Below, in pieces: positions 23,588 through 32,179 of a DNA stretch of 51,497 bases. Numbering within the stretch: position 1 is the stretch's first letter; each line of letters starts with the position of its first letter. The stretch comes from an uncultured Lactobacillus sp. GTDB taxonomy: Bacteria; Bacillota; Bacilli; Lactobacillales; Lactobacillaceae. Location: assembly GCF_947367125.1 (NCBI RefSeq), contig NZ_CANBCQ010000014.1, positions 1 through 51,497 of the forward strand, in the 5' to 3' direction. A program made the translations under genes and the position numbers. The notes beneath the pieces are model-generated. The model was not told the origin of the DNA and did not search any database. It was given only the letters and a program-made list of their open reading frames with translations.

Positions 23588-23646
23588 GTTTAATAATTCC
23601 TCCATTAATCAAAATTCATCAAGTATTATTATACGTTCATGCACGC

Positions 23647-23676
23647 AAAAAAGCGAAGCCAAAAGGCTCCGCTTTT
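23647..23676 (-). terminator. Terminator of the secreted-protein gene
   Basis: AAAAGCGgAGCC-tttt-GGCTtCGCTTTTTT on the minus strand. Confidence 0.85.
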
Positions 23677-23737
23677 CAATTTCGCTTAATAATCTTTTTG
23701 TTATTGGGTAAAAATGTTTCACACTAGCTTTAGACTT

Positions 23738-23751
23738 ATTTCCTAGGAAAT
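23738..23751. other. ATTTCCTAGGAAAT palindrome
   Basis: A 14-bp perfect palindrome 8 nt downstream of the secreted-protein gene, sharing its core with the one at 6149-6166. Confidence 0.45.
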
Positions 23752-23758
23752 ATTGTTT

Positions 23759-24472
23759 CTATTGATCAATTCCCCAGAGCAAGATATTAAAGGCTAATGG
23801 TAATGTTAGCTTGGTAATATACCCTTCCTTTTTGGCTTGCTTTAAAGATGCTAGAACAAATTTACGTTGTTGACTCTTTAGCTTTTCGGCTGCTTTAACA
23901 GCTAAATTAAAGTCATGCTTATTTTTTCTAATTCTAGTAGCTCTAGCTTTTTTAGAAATCTTTTGCCATTTATAAATTGGCACCTGAGCAGCAGCTCTCT
24001 TGCTTATTCTATTAAGTGGTTTAACAACTCCTTGAAGTGCTTTACTCTTAAAAGCATAATATTGCATACCAGGATTAGTAGTCCAGGTGCTATATTGGTT
24101 GTCTTTAGAAGTAATTAAATACATCAACGCACCGTTATGATGTTTAGCATATGCAATTTTTACCACTTTGAATTTAACATTCTTCACCTTTTTAGGACTG
24201 ATAGTATTTCCACTTCTAAATTCAGAGTCATTTAGCATTTTTTGATAACTATCTTTGCCCACAGAAATAGGTTGGGAATCGGAATTTACAGTGACAATGT
24301 AGCCCCACTTACTCAGCTGGGGAGCATTTTTGATTGTTATAGCTTTATCAAACTTAGCTACTGCAGTTAAATTGCTGTTGTCTGCAGCGTTGGCAGTGAC
24401 AGATGATGCTGAAAATAATGCTGCAAGTGATGCAGTAGCAAGTAAACTAATTAGAACGTTTTTAGATTTCAT
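23759..24472 (-). CDS. Secreted basic protein of unknown function
   Basis: A 237-residue protein with a clear signal peptide (LISLLATASLAALFSASSVTA, likely cut after ANA at about 29). The mature part has one compact beta-rich segment (WGYIVTVNSDSQPISVGKDS, MLNDSEFRSGNTISPKKVKN, YAFKSKALQGVV). A strongly basic helical region with KISKKARATRIRKNKHD and LKSQQRKFVLASLKQAKKEG follows, ending FNILLWGIDQ. No known family is recognised. Small exported basic proteins of this type are common on lactobacilli and bind the acidic wall. It is monocistronic with its own terminator. Confidence 0.7.
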   Translation of the reverse strand: MKSKNVLISLLATASLAALFSASSVTANAADNSNLTAVAKFDKAITIKNAPQLSKWGYIVTVNSDSQPISVGKDSYQKMLNDSEFRSGNTISPKKVKNVKFKVVKIAYAKHHNGALMYLITSKDNQYSTWTTNPGMQYYAFKSKALQGVVKPLNRISKRAAAQVPIYKWQKISKKARATRIRKNKHDFNLAVKAAEKLKSQQRKFVLASLKQAKKEGYITKLTLPLAFNILLWGIDQ

Positions 24473-24496
24473 AATTTAGCCTCTTTTTACACATAG

Positions 24497-24516
24497 TGCT
24501 TATTGGCTAATAAGCA
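24497..24516 (-). promoter_or_regulatory. Inverted repeat in the leader of the secreted-protein gene
   Basis: TGCTTATT-ggct-AATAAGCA. A TATAAT -10 on the minus strand lies at 24540-24545, so the hairpin falls in the 5' leader, 25-45 nt before the start codon. Confidence 0.4.
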
Positions 24517-24638
24517 TTAATTCATATCCAACACTGTCTATTATAAGCATCTGTATTTTATTTACTAGCTAACAGACTATTCTATATTTAAAATCATATA
24601 CAAAATGAGGCTATTCCCCAGAAAATATCAATCCCAAC

Positions 24639-24667
24639 AAAAAAAGCGGGACAAGCGTCTCGCTTCT
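24639..24667 (-). terminator. Terminator of pyruvate oxidase
   Basis: AAGCGaGAC-gctt-GTCcCGCTT with a T run on the minus strand. Confidence 0.85.
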
Positions 24668-24685
24668 TCATATTACTCAACCAAA

Positions 24686-26494
24686 TTAGTGTTGTGAAGC
24701 ACCCGAAACTGTATCAGGAGCAGTATCTTCTTCAGGTTTTGATTCTTCATGTTGAGATGCACCGGTTGCAGCATCAGCTTCAACGCCGTACTTTTCTGCA
24801 AAGTAACTGAATGGCTTCAAAGCTTCAGCTTGATACTTCTTAACGAAGGCTGGATCGTCAAGAGTATTCAATTCAGTTGAGTAAGGCATTTCATGGGTGT
24901 ACTTAATGTCGATTAACATTGGGCCATCCATCTTCTTGAATTCGTCAACGGCTTCTTCGAATTCCTTCTTGGTGCGGACAACAACACCCTTAACGTTCAT
25001 ACCTTCGGCAACCTTTGACCAGTCGTTGTCAGGAATGATAACACCTGATAATGGTTGGTGAGATTCATCTTCTTGTTCTGCTTCAATGTAACCTAATGTT
25101 TCGTTAGTGAATACAATGTTCAAAACATGCATGTTGTAACGAGCCATTGTGAGGAGTTCTTGGTTCATCATGGCAAAGCCACCATCACCAGATAATTGCC
25201 ATACTTCACGGTCTGGGTAAACAGTTGCGGCAGCAAGAGCTGCTGGAGCACCATAGCCCATAGTTGCGAGAAGGCCTGAAGTAGTCCACTTTTGATCATC
25301 GTGCAAGTTCAAAAGACGGCATGAGTCAACGTTAACGTTACCTACATCAATAGCAAAGATTGCATTGTCGTCAGCCTTCTTGTTAATAACATCCCAGATT
25401 GGTTCAGGACGAACTGGCATTTCATCTGAGTCCTTAAAGCTTGCATGCCATGCATCCCAGTTTTCACGGTCTGCAATAGCTGCCTTGTAAAGCGGTGATT
25501 CATTACGTTCCTCACCAGCATCAATGATTGCTTTCAAAGCCTTCTTAGCATCTGCAAGCATTGAAACATCAGTTGAGTGACGCTTACCAAACTTAGATGA
25601 GTCAATATCAATTTGAATAACCTTAGCATTCTTAGGGAACCATAAGATTGAGAATGGTGAGTTGTTACCTACCCAAACAACTAAGTCAGTTGCAGTTTGA
25701 ACTTCTTGAGCTGCCTTAGGCCCGATACGACCAATTGTACCAATATATGCTGGGAATTTATCGTCAACTACACCCTTGCCTAAGTATGATGACATAATTG
25801 GAGTCTTGAACTTTTCAGCAAATTCCTTAACTTCTTCGCCAGCATCCCTAGCACCTAAACCAACGTACATGGTTGGGTTCTTAGCTTCCTTCAAAAGCTT
25901 AACAGCTTCTTCAACTGAAGCCTTAGTTGGTGCTGGGTAGTTTGCTGCTGGATGAGCATCCTTGTTTACACGGAAGTTGTCATCAATCTTTTGCCAACCG
26001 TAGTCCTTAGGAATAATGATGATTGCAGGACCTTTTCTTTCGTAGGCTTGACGAATAGCTTCATCAGTTAAAATTGGAATTTGTTCAGCAGTCTTAGCTT
26101 GACGGCACCAAACACTAGCGTTCAAAAACCACTTGTCTTCGTCAAATGCTTGGAAGAAGTCGATATCTTGACGACTAGTTGGAACGTTAGCAACAATTGC
26201 TACCATTGGAGTCTTGTCAAACTTAGCATCATACAAACCGTTGAATAAGTGAGCGGAACCAGGACCAGCTGAGCCGAAACATACACCCACCTTACCAGTT
26301 AATTTGTATTCAGCTGAAGCTGCTAAAGCGCCAGCTTCTTCGTGACGTACTTCGATAAATTTCATCTTATCTCTAAAGTCATAGATAGCGTTCATACTTG
26401 AGTCGAATGAACCACCTGGGAAACCGTAAATATGATCAATTCCCCAATCATAAATAACTTTAAGCATTGCATCAGAACCATTAATTTTTGTCAT
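24686..26494 (-). CDS. pox: Pyruvate oxidase (H2O2- and acetyl-phosphate-forming)
   Basis: A 602-residue ThDP/FAD enzyme of the SpxB/PoxB type converting pyruvate, O2 and phosphate to acetyl phosphate, CO2 and H2O2. Motifs are YGFPGGSFDS and the catalytic EVRHEEAGALAAS at the N-terminus, a central FAD region, and the ThDP/Mg motif GDGGFAMMNQELLTMARYN with NETLGYIEAEQ. The start at 26494 follows AAGGAG. An acidic tail of about 30 residues ends with GASQH twice, an unusual extension beyond the catalytic fold. The upstream region has two cre-like sites, so glucose (CcpA) repression is likely. Confidence 0.93.
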   Translation of the reverse strand: MTKINGSDAMLKVIYDWGIDHIYGFPGGSFDSSMNAIYDFRDKMKFIEVRHEEAGALAASAEYKLTGKVGVCFGSAGPGSAHLFNGLYDAKFDKTPMVAIVANVPTSRQDIDFFQAFDEDKWFLNASVWCRQAKTAEQIPILTDEAIRQAYERKGPAIIIIPKDYGWQKIDDNFRVNKDAHPAANYPAPTKASVEEAVKLLKEAKNPTMYVGLGARDAGEEVKEFAEKFKTPIMSSYLGKGVVDDKFPAYIGTIGRIGPKAAQEVQTATDLVVWVGNNSPFSILWFPKNAKVIQIDIDSSKFGKRHSTDVSMLADAKKALKAIIDAGEERNESPLYKAAIADRENWDAWHASFKDSDEMPVRPEPIWDVINKKADDNAIFAIDVGNVNVDSCRLLNLHDDQKWTTSGLLATMGYGAPAALAAATVYPDREVWQLSGDGGFAMMNQELLTMARYNMHVLNIVFTNETLGYIEAEQEDESHQPLSGVIIPDNDWSKVAEGMNVKGVVVRTKKEFEEAVDEFKKMDGPMLIDIKYTHEMPYSTELNTLDDPAFVKKYQAEALKPFSYFAEKYGVEADAATGASQHEESKPEEDTAPDTVSGASQH

Positions 26495-26588
26495 ATAAGT
26501 GCATCTCCTTAACTTTCGTTCTTTCATAATGTATTAAAACACTTTTTTTCACATTTTCAAGCCTTAAGCTTTGCCGTTATTATGCGCA

Positions 26589-26604
26589 TGCAAACGCTTT
26601 TGTA
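26589..26604 (-). promoter_or_regulatory. cre-like site downstream of the pox start
   Basis: TGCAAACGCTTTTGTA resembles the CcpA-binding cre consensus. It lies about 12-27 nt after the transcription start inferred from the -10 TATACT at 26623-26628 (minus strand), a position suited to repression. Confidence 0.6.
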
Positions 26605-26655
26605 ATAAGAATCATTTCACAAAGTATAATAAGATTCGGCTTATGCAAAGTTGAA

Positions 26656-26669
26656 TGATAGCGCTTTAT
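26656..26669 (-). promoter_or_regulatory. Second cre-like site upstream of the pox promoter
   Basis: TGATAGCGCTTTAT matches 11 of 14 bases of TGAAAGCGCTTTCA, about 40-53 nt upstream of the inferred transcription start. Confidence 0.6.
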
Positions 26670-26814
26670 ATTGTGATTTTATGAACATTATTATACTAAA
26701 TCCAGTTCATTTTATATATATTTGATAACACTTATAGTAAAAAATTAAGAAAATTTTTTGCATTTTATTTATATTCTATATTATTTAGGTATATGTTATT
26801 TTATATTTTTGCAT
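26670..26814. other. AT-rich spacer without gene
   Basis: The gap between pox and mnmG totals over 360 nt. Apart from the pox promoter and cre sites and the mnmG terminator, it is AT-rich (for example TTTTATATATATTTG) with no open frame or hairpin that I can support. It may be an UP element or a bent-DNA region for pox. Confidence 0.4.
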
Positions 26815-26855
26815 ATGAAAATAGCGCAAGATCCTATTCCTACGCCATTTTCAAA
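26815..26855 (-). terminator. Terminator of the mnmE-mnmG transcript
   Basis: GAAAATGGCG ... CGCTATTTTC on the minus strand, a 10-bp stem with one G-U pair and a 16-nt loop. The T run is weak. Confidence 0.55.
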
Positions 26856-26860
26856 CTATT

Positions 26861-28759
26861 CTACTTTTTCACTCTAGAGTAACGTCCATTTTGAATATAA
26901 ACACTCAAAATTGCCAAATCAGCTGGGTTAACACCTGAAATTCGCTCTGCTTGAGCCAAAGTTTCCGGACGAATCTTTTCGAATTTTTGTCTTGCTTCTG
27001 TAGCTAGACCCTCAATCTGATCATAATCAATATCAGCTGGAATCTTCTTAGCTTCTTGTCGCTTTAGGCGAGCAATGCGAGTTTCTTCTTTTTTAATGTA
27101 ACCAGCATACTTGATGCCAATTTCAACCTGCTCTTTAACGTAGCGGTCACCAGGAATGACTTCACCAGTTAGGCGCTCAATATCTTCAATCGTAACATTA
27201 GGACGACGCAAAAAGACATCAGCCTTAACGCCTGCTTTCATCGGCTCTTGACCAATGCTTTGCAAGAATCCTTGCACCTCTTCAGTTAAATGAACTGTAA
27301 TTTCATGCAAACGCGTCTTTGCATCCCCAATCGCCTGCTTCTTTTCCTCAAATTTTGCATAACGATCATCAGAAATTAAGCCCAAATCATGACCATATTC
27401 AGTCAAACGCAAATCTGCGTTATCGTTACGTAAAATTAAGCGATATTCTGCCCGACTCGTTAATAAACGATATGGTTCATTCGTCCCTTTAGTTACCAAG
27501 TCATCAATTAAAACGCCGATATAAGCATCATTACGTCCTAAGGTAAAGCCTGGCTTATTTTGCGCCGACAAGGCCGCATTAATCCCGGCAATCAATCCTT
27601 GACCAGCTGCTTCTTCATAGCCTGATGTTCCATTCATCTGACCAGCAGTAAATAAATGCTTAACGTTCTTCGTTTCCAAGGTATGCTTCAATTGCCATGG
27701 TTCAACCACATCATATTCAATTGCGTAACCCGGACGCATCATTTCTGCATTTTCCAGTCCAGCAACAGAGTGAATCATCTTCAATTGAATTTCTTCTGGC
27801 ATTGAAGTTGAAAAATCACCTACATAAACTTCCTTAGTGGTTTGACCTTCTGGTTCAAGAAAAATCTGGTGACGATCTTTATCTGCAAAACGAACAACCT
27901 TATCCTCAATTGAAGGACAATAACGTGGGCCTACACCCTTGATAATCCCTGAAAACATTGGCGCACGATCAAGATTATTTCTAATTATCGTATGCGTTGT
28001 CGGATTAGTGTAAGTCATCCAGCAAGAAATTTGCTTCTGGAGATAATCATCATCCTTGCTTTCATATGAAAAATGACGTGGTGTTTTGTCGCCAGGTTCT
28101 TCCTCAGTCTTAGAATAGTCAATTGTATTACCGTTAACACGTGGAGGTGTACCAGTCTTAAAACGGCGAAGCTTAAAGCCTAGCTTTTCCAAATTTTCTG
28201 ACAATTTAATTGAAGGCGTAGTGTTATTAGGACCTGATGAATAAGTCAATTCACCGATAATAATCTTGCCACGAGCCGCAGTACCTGTGGTCAAAACCAC
28301 GCTTTTAGCATGATATTTGGCACCAGTATTAGTGATTACGCCCTTGCAGACGCCATCTTCAACTACCAATTCATCCACAATCGCCTGGCGTAAAGTTAAG
28401 TTAGGCGTATTTTCAATTGTATCCTTCATGTGCTCATGATATTGCCACTTATCAGCTTGAGCACGCAAGGCACGCACAGCAGGACCTTTACCCGTATTTA
28501 ACATCCGCATCTGAATATAGGTAGCGTCAATATTTTTCCCCATTTGACCACCCAAAGCATCAATTTCGCGGACAACTGTCCCCTTAGCAGGGCCACCAAC
28601 AGATGGATTACATGGCATAAAAGCTACCATATCTAGACCAATTGTAACTAGCAAGGTCTTTTGTCCCATATGAGCACTAGCCAAAGCAGCTTCACAGCCA
28701 GCATGACCAGCACCAACGACAATTACATCATACTCATTTGAATCATACGTTTTAACCAT
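26861..28759 (-). CDS. mnmG: tRNA uridine-34 5-carboxymethylaminomethyl modification enzyme, FAD subunit
   Basis: A 632-residue protein. The FAD-binding motif [16 protein letters not shown] is near the N-terminus. Family signatures [19 protein letters not shown] and [16 protein letters not shown] follow, and the C-terminal helical MnmE-binding domain ends [13 protein letters not shown]. With MnmE it installs the cmnm5 group on wobble U34 of certain tRNAs. It follows mnmE after 8 nt, in one operon on the leading strand of the left replichore. Confidence 0.98.
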   Translation of the reverse strand: MVKTYDSNEYDVIVVGAGHAGCEAALASAHMGQKTLLVTIGLDMVAFMPCNPSVGGPAKGTVVREIDALGGQMGKNIDATYIQMRMLNTGKGPAVRALRAQADKWQYHEHMKDTIENTPNLTLRQAIVDELVVEDGVCKGVITNTGAKYHAKSVVLTTGTAARGKIIIGELTYSSGPNNTTPSIKLSENLEKLGFKLRRFKTGTPPRVNGNTIDYSKTEEEPGDKTPRHFSYESKDDDYLQKQISCWMTYTNPTTHTIIRNNLDRAPMFSGIIKGVGPRYCPSIEDKVVRFADKDRHQIFLEPEGQTTKEVYVGDFSTSMPEEIQLKMIHSVAGLENAEMMRPGYAIEYDVVEPWQLKHTLETKNVKHLFTAGQMNGTSGYEEAAGQGLIAGINAALSAQNKPGFTLGRNDAYIGVLIDDLVTKGTNEPYRLLTSRAEYRLILRNDNADLRLTEYGHDLGLISDDRYAKFEEKKQAIGDAKTRLHEITVHLTEEVQGFLQSIGQEPMKAGVKADVFLRRPNVTIEDIERLTGEVIPGDRYVKEQVEIGIKYAGYIKKEETRIARLKRQEAKKIPADIDYDQIEGLATEARQKFEKIRPETLAQAERISGVNPADLAILSVYIQNGRYSRVKK

Positions 28760-28767
28760 TTTCTATC

Positions 28768-30153
28768 CTACTTTCCTAAACAGAACTGACTGAATAACTG
28801 CGTAATTAACTCGTCTGGTGCACTTTCACCAGTAATTTCACCTAAAGTATCCCAAGCACCAGTAAAGTCAATCTGAGCAATATCAACTGGAATCCCATCT
28901 TCAACTGCTTGAATTACATCTTCTAATTCTTTCTTTGCTTTATGTAAAAGTGAAGCTTGTCGCTGATTAGTGACCATAATTTGATCATTAGAATTTTCAA
29001 TCCCAGCACAGAAAAGCTTATTGATCAACTCTTCAAGTGCATCTAGGTTTTGTTCCTTCAAAATTGAAGTTGAAATAACATCACTAGCAGTTAGCTTTTG
29101 CATCTCATCTACTGTTATTTTTTGACCCAAATCAACCTTATTCAAGATCACGATCCGCTTCTTATCTTTGGTTGCTTCAATCAATGCTTGATCTTCAGCT
29201 GTCAAAGCTTGACTGGCATCAATTAACAATAAAACCAAATCTGCTCGTTCTAGAGCCTTTTTTGATCTTTCCACACCGATTTTTTCCACTTTATCTTCAG
29301 TGTGATGAATACCCGCAGTATCAATCAACTCTAACGGTACGCCTTTTACAGACACATATTCTTCAAGCGTATCACGCGTGGTCCCTGCTACATCCGTAAC
29401 AATCGCTTTATCACTCTGAGTCAAGTAATTCAATAGCGAGGATTTACCCACATTTGGCCGCCCAACAATTGCTGTAGCCAAGCCATTACGCAGAATTTTA
29501 CCTTCTTGAGCTGTCTTCAGCAACTGGTCAATTTTCTTAATTACTGACTTAGAAGTATCCACCATTTGCTTAGCAGTAATGGTATCGGCATCATATTCTG
29601 GATAGTCAATATTAACTTCAACATTAGCCAAAGTATCTAAAATTTCCTGCCGCATTGCTTGAATCTTATGTAACAAACCGCCAGCTAATTGACCTAACGC
29701 AACTTGACGTGCCTTGTCAGTTTTAGCCCGAACGATATCCATCACACTCTCAGCTTGGGTCAAATCAATTCGTCCATTTACAAACGCACGCTTGGTAAAT
29801 TCACCAGGATCTGCCATGCGCGCACCGTGGCTTAACAATACTTGCAAAATATGATTAGTGACCACGATTCCGCCATGACAGTTGATTTCTACAATATCTT
29901 CACGTGTAAAAGTTTTAGGTGCTCGCAGCACTGTCACCATTGCTTCATCAATCGTTTTTCCAGTATCCGGATCAATAATATGACCATAATGAATCGTATG
30001 TGTAGGTACCTTACTTAAGTCCTTGCCCTTAAAAACTTCATTAGCGATCTTGATTGCATCCTCGCCTGACATTCTTACGATTGAAATTCCACCTTCACCT
30101 ATTGGAGTTGAAATTGCCGCAATAGTATCGAACTCTGTTAAAGTTTGAGCCAT
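28768..30153 (-). CDS. mnmE: tRNA modification GTPase
   Basis: A 461-residue protein. It has a tetrahydrofolate-binding N-domain ([19 protein letters not shown]) and a helical domain with an inserted G domain. G motifs are [28 protein letters not shown] and NKVD. The C-terminus ends FCLGK with the conserved catalytic cysteine. It partners MnmG in U34 modification. The ATG overlaps a good ribosome site (GGAAAG upstream). Confidence 0.98.
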   Translation of the reverse strand: MAQTLTEFDTIAAISTPIGEGGISIVRMSGEDAIKIANEVFKGKDLSKVPTHTIHYGHIIDPDTGKTIDEAMVTVLRAPKTFTREDIVEINCHGGIVVTNHILQVLLSHGARMADPGEFTKRAFVNGRIDLTQAESVMDIVRAKTDKARQVALGQLAGGLLHKIQAMRQEILDTLANVEVNIDYPEYDADTITAKQMVDTSKSVIKKIDQLLKTAQEGKILRNGLATAIVGRPNVGKSSLLNYLTQSDKAIVTDVAGTTRDTLEEYVSVKGVPLELIDTAGIHHTEDKVEKIGVERSKKALERADLVLLLIDASQALTAEDQALIEATKDKKRIVILNKVDLGQKITVDEMQKLTASDVISTSILKEQNLDALEELINKLFCAGIENSNDQIMVTNQRQASLLHKAKKELEDVIQAVEDGIPVDIAQIDFTGAWDTLGEITGESAPDELITQLFSQFCLGK

Positions 30154-30173
30154 ATTTCTTTCCTTTTCTCAAT

Positions 30174-30228
30174 AAAAAAAGTGCATTATACCACCACGAA
30201 TAAACATGATGGATAAAGCACTTTGACT
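30174..30228 (-). terminator. Terminator between yidC and mnmE
   Basis: A long imperfect stem, AAAGTGC(TTTATCCATCA) pairing with (TGGTGGTATAAT)GCACTTT, followed by seven T on the minus strand. It separates rpmH-rnpA-yidC from mnmE-mnmG. A second hairpin, ATCTAAAA-atca-TTTTAGAT, lies at 30234-30254. Confidence 0.75.
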
Positions 30229-30263
30229 ACTTTATCTAAAAATCATTTTAGATTAATATTCTT

Positions 30264-31139
30264 TTATTTCATTTTGCGTCCTAAACGCTTGTAAGTTCTT
30301 CTCAGTTTACGTTTGCGTTCACGCTCAGCCTCAGCCTTCGCTTCTTGCTCTCTTCTATATTTAATAGGATTTTGCAAGATAAAAGTTTGAACTACCTGGA
30401 ATAAGTTGGAAATTACCCAGTAAAGTGTAATAGCTGACTGGAAGTTCAAAGCCATTACACCAACCATGATAGACATTCCGTACATCATCACTTTCGTCAT
30501 TCCATTTTGCGCTGATTTTGGCGTTGATAATTGACTGATATAGGTCGATAAGAACGTAAAAATCATTGCCAAAATAGGCATGATATAGTATGGATCTGGC
30601 TTGCTTAAATCCATCCACAAGAAGCGACCAGTTTGCAACTGCGGTGTCCGTAAAATTGCACCATACAGCGCATACATAACTGGCAACTGGATTAGAACAG
30701 GCAAACATCCAGTATAAGGATTTACGCCTGCTTCTTTATAAAGCTTGCTAGTTTCTTGTTGTAATAATGTTCTTGATTCAGTGTCACGTCCTGGATATTT
30801 TTTACGCAACTCATCAATTTGTGGCTGAATGCTCTGCATCTTAGTAGTGCTTCGAATTGAAATAGCATTCAAAGGTAGCAAGATGACACGAACAATAATG
30901 GTAAAGATAATAATTGCCCAACCATAACTGTTCCCCATCAACTTAGCTAACCACAAAATGAAAGCTGACATATAGTAAACGATCCAACGATCCCACCAAT
31001 TACCACTTGTATGTGAAATTGGTGCTACTTGACCGTTTGCGCCTGTAGTAGCACAGCCTGTTAATACTAAAGCAAGCATAGCTACTGCCAAGACAGCAAG
31101 AAGACGTTTGACATTTCTCTTCGTCAGAATGTCCTTCAA
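30264..31139 (-). CDS. yidC: Membrane protein insertase YidC/OxaA (lipoprotein form)
   Basis: The preferred start is the TTG at 31139, one nt after the rnpA stop, with GAGG inside the rnpA end as ribosome site; it gives 291 residues. Upstream in-frame codons would overlap rnpA by up to 35 nt. A lipoprotein signal ends LVLTGCAT. The conserved five-helix insertase core follows (IIIFTIIVRVILLPLNAISI, then LPVLIQLPVMYALYGAI, and ITLYWVISNLFQVVQTFIL). The C-terminus is a basic ribosome-binding tail (RERKRKLRRTYKRLGRKMK). It inserts membrane proteins with or without SecYEG. Confidence 0.95.
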   Translation of the reverse strand: MKDILTKRNVKRLLAVLAVAMLALVLTGCATTGANGQVAPISHTSGNWWDRWIVYYMSAFILWLAKLMGNSYGWAIIIFTIIVRVILLPLNAISIRSTTKMQSIQPQIDELRKKYPGRDTESRTLLQQETSKLYKEAGVNPYTGCLPVLIQLPVMYALYGAILRTPQLQTGRFLWMDLSKPDPYYIMPILAMIFTFLSTYISQLSTPKSAQNGMTKVMMYGMSIMVGVMALNFQSAITLYWVISNLFQVVQTFILQNPIKYRREQEAKAEAERERKRKLRRTYKRLGRKMK

Positions 31140-31140
31140 T

Positions 31141-31509
31141 CTATTTTTCCTCAACTTCATCTGGCATTTCTTCAATAATATGGGCTAATGATAATGCGTG
31201 AAGCAAGTTTTTACGCACTTGATCCATATTAAAATCACGAGCATAAGGCCGCGTAATGACTAAAAAATCAACATGCGAATCAATTTGCAATTTTTCTTCA
31301 TCAATCACGGCCCGAATATAACGCTTGAGTCGATTACGCGCAACTGCAGTGTGGCCAACCTTCTTGCCAACAGAAATTCCTACACGAAAATGTTTGTTTT
31401 CTGTTTTTTCTACCTTATAGATAACAAAAGCTCGGTTAGCGACTGAGTCGCCAGATTCGAAAACTTGCTGGAAATCTTTTTCAGATTTTACTCGATAAGA
31501 CTTTCTCAA
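31141..31509 (-). CDS. rnpA: Ribonuclease P protein component
   Basis: A 122-residue basic protein with the RNase P signature [13 protein letters not shown] and the N-terminal [20 protein letters not shown]. It binds the RNase P RNA for tRNA 5' processing. It is coded between rpmH and yidC, the universal bacterial order. A terminator-like hairpin lies between it and rpmH. Confidence 0.97.
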   Translation of the reverse strand: MRKSYRVKSEKDFQQVFESGDSVANRAFVIYKVEKTENKHFRVGISVGKKVGHTAVARNRLKRYIRAVIDEEKLQIDSHVDFLVITRPYARDFNMDQVRKNLLHALSLAHIIEEMPDEVEEK

Positions 31510-31537
31510 AACGTTTCATTCCACTCTAGTAGACTAA

Positions 31538-31562
31538 AAAAACCACTGGGATTCAGTGGTTT
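31538..31562 (-). terminator. Partial terminator between rpmH and rnpA
   Basis: AACCACTG-aatc-CCAGTGGTT with a T run on the minus strand overlaps the rpmH stop codon. It probably lets rpmH be made in excess of rnpA. Confidence 0.8.
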
Positions 31563-31701
31563 AAGCAGATAAGACTTTTCTACCCTTTGCACGGCGTCTT
31601 GCTAAAACCTTACGGCCATTTGATGTGCTCATACGCTTCATAAAACCGTGAACACGTGAACGGTGACGCTTCTTAGGTTGGTAAGTTCTCTTAGTTGTCA
31701 T
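31561..31701 (-). CDS. rpmH: 50S ribosomal protein L34
   Basis: A 46-residue very basic protein, [20 protein letters not shown] then [20 protein letters not shown], full length for L34. The ATG at 31701 is preceded by GGAGG. It is the first gene to the left of the origin and is read away from it. Confidence 0.97.
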   Translation of the reverse strand: MTTKRTYQPKKRHRSRVHGFMKRMSTSNGRKVLARRRAKGRKVLSA

Positions 31702-31839
31702 ATTTAAACTGCACCTCCATAAATTTCTGTGCCAATTGCACAATTTCTTATTAAGGATAGCACGAAAAGCCGTAAAAACCAAGTGTTTTAAGAAAAAAAG
31801 CACAGATAAACTTGCAGTTAATAATTAAAAATTCTTTGC

Positions 31840-32122
31840 TTTTTGTGTGGATAAAAAATAAAATGATTTTTCCACATGCAAATTCCACAAAACAATTCCC
31901 AGACTTATCCACAAATCACAAGCTGTTAAGAAATAAATTCACACCATGTGGATAACACATCTAGCATTTTGCCTTAGGTGTTGCTAGAATGGATATCACA
32001 ATTCACAGTATCACTGTGCATAAATCAATACTTTTGTCTTTACCATGTCAAAATGTGCATATCGATATAAAAGTTATCAACAACTTGTGAGTACTGTTAA
32101 TTTCTTTTTCACCTGTGGAAAA
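31840..32122. other. oriC: oriC, upstream DnaA-box cluster
   Basis: The rpmH-dnaA gap holds DnaA boxes on both strands. Perfect TTATNCACA boxes are TGTGGATAA at 31846-31854, TTATCCACA at 31905-31913, TGTGGATAA at 31947-31955 and TGTGCATAA at 32015-32023. Near matches are TTTTCCACA (31868), AATTCCACA (31881), TGTGCATAT (32054), TTATCAACA (32074) and TGTGGAAAA (32114). The gap has no gene. Together with the dnaA-dnaN gap it makes a bipartite origin, as in B. subtilis. Confidence 0.92.
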
Positions 32123-32144
32123 CTAATTTAGTTAATGGTAAAAT
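32116..32144 (+). promoter_or_regulatory. dnaA promoter overlapping a DnaA-box variant
   Basis: TGGAAA (32116-32121), 17 nt, TAAAAT (32139-32144). The -35 lies inside the DnaA-box variant TGTGGAAAA, which suggests autoregulation by DnaA. Confidence 0.55.
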
Positions 32145-32179
32145 AAATTTGCTTTTTACTAACTGGGAGGGAATGTACA

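Noticed and set aside
31645..31665. ACACGTGAAC in rpmH as a parS site
   Set aside because: It lies in conserved L34 coding sequence and matches only the central bases.
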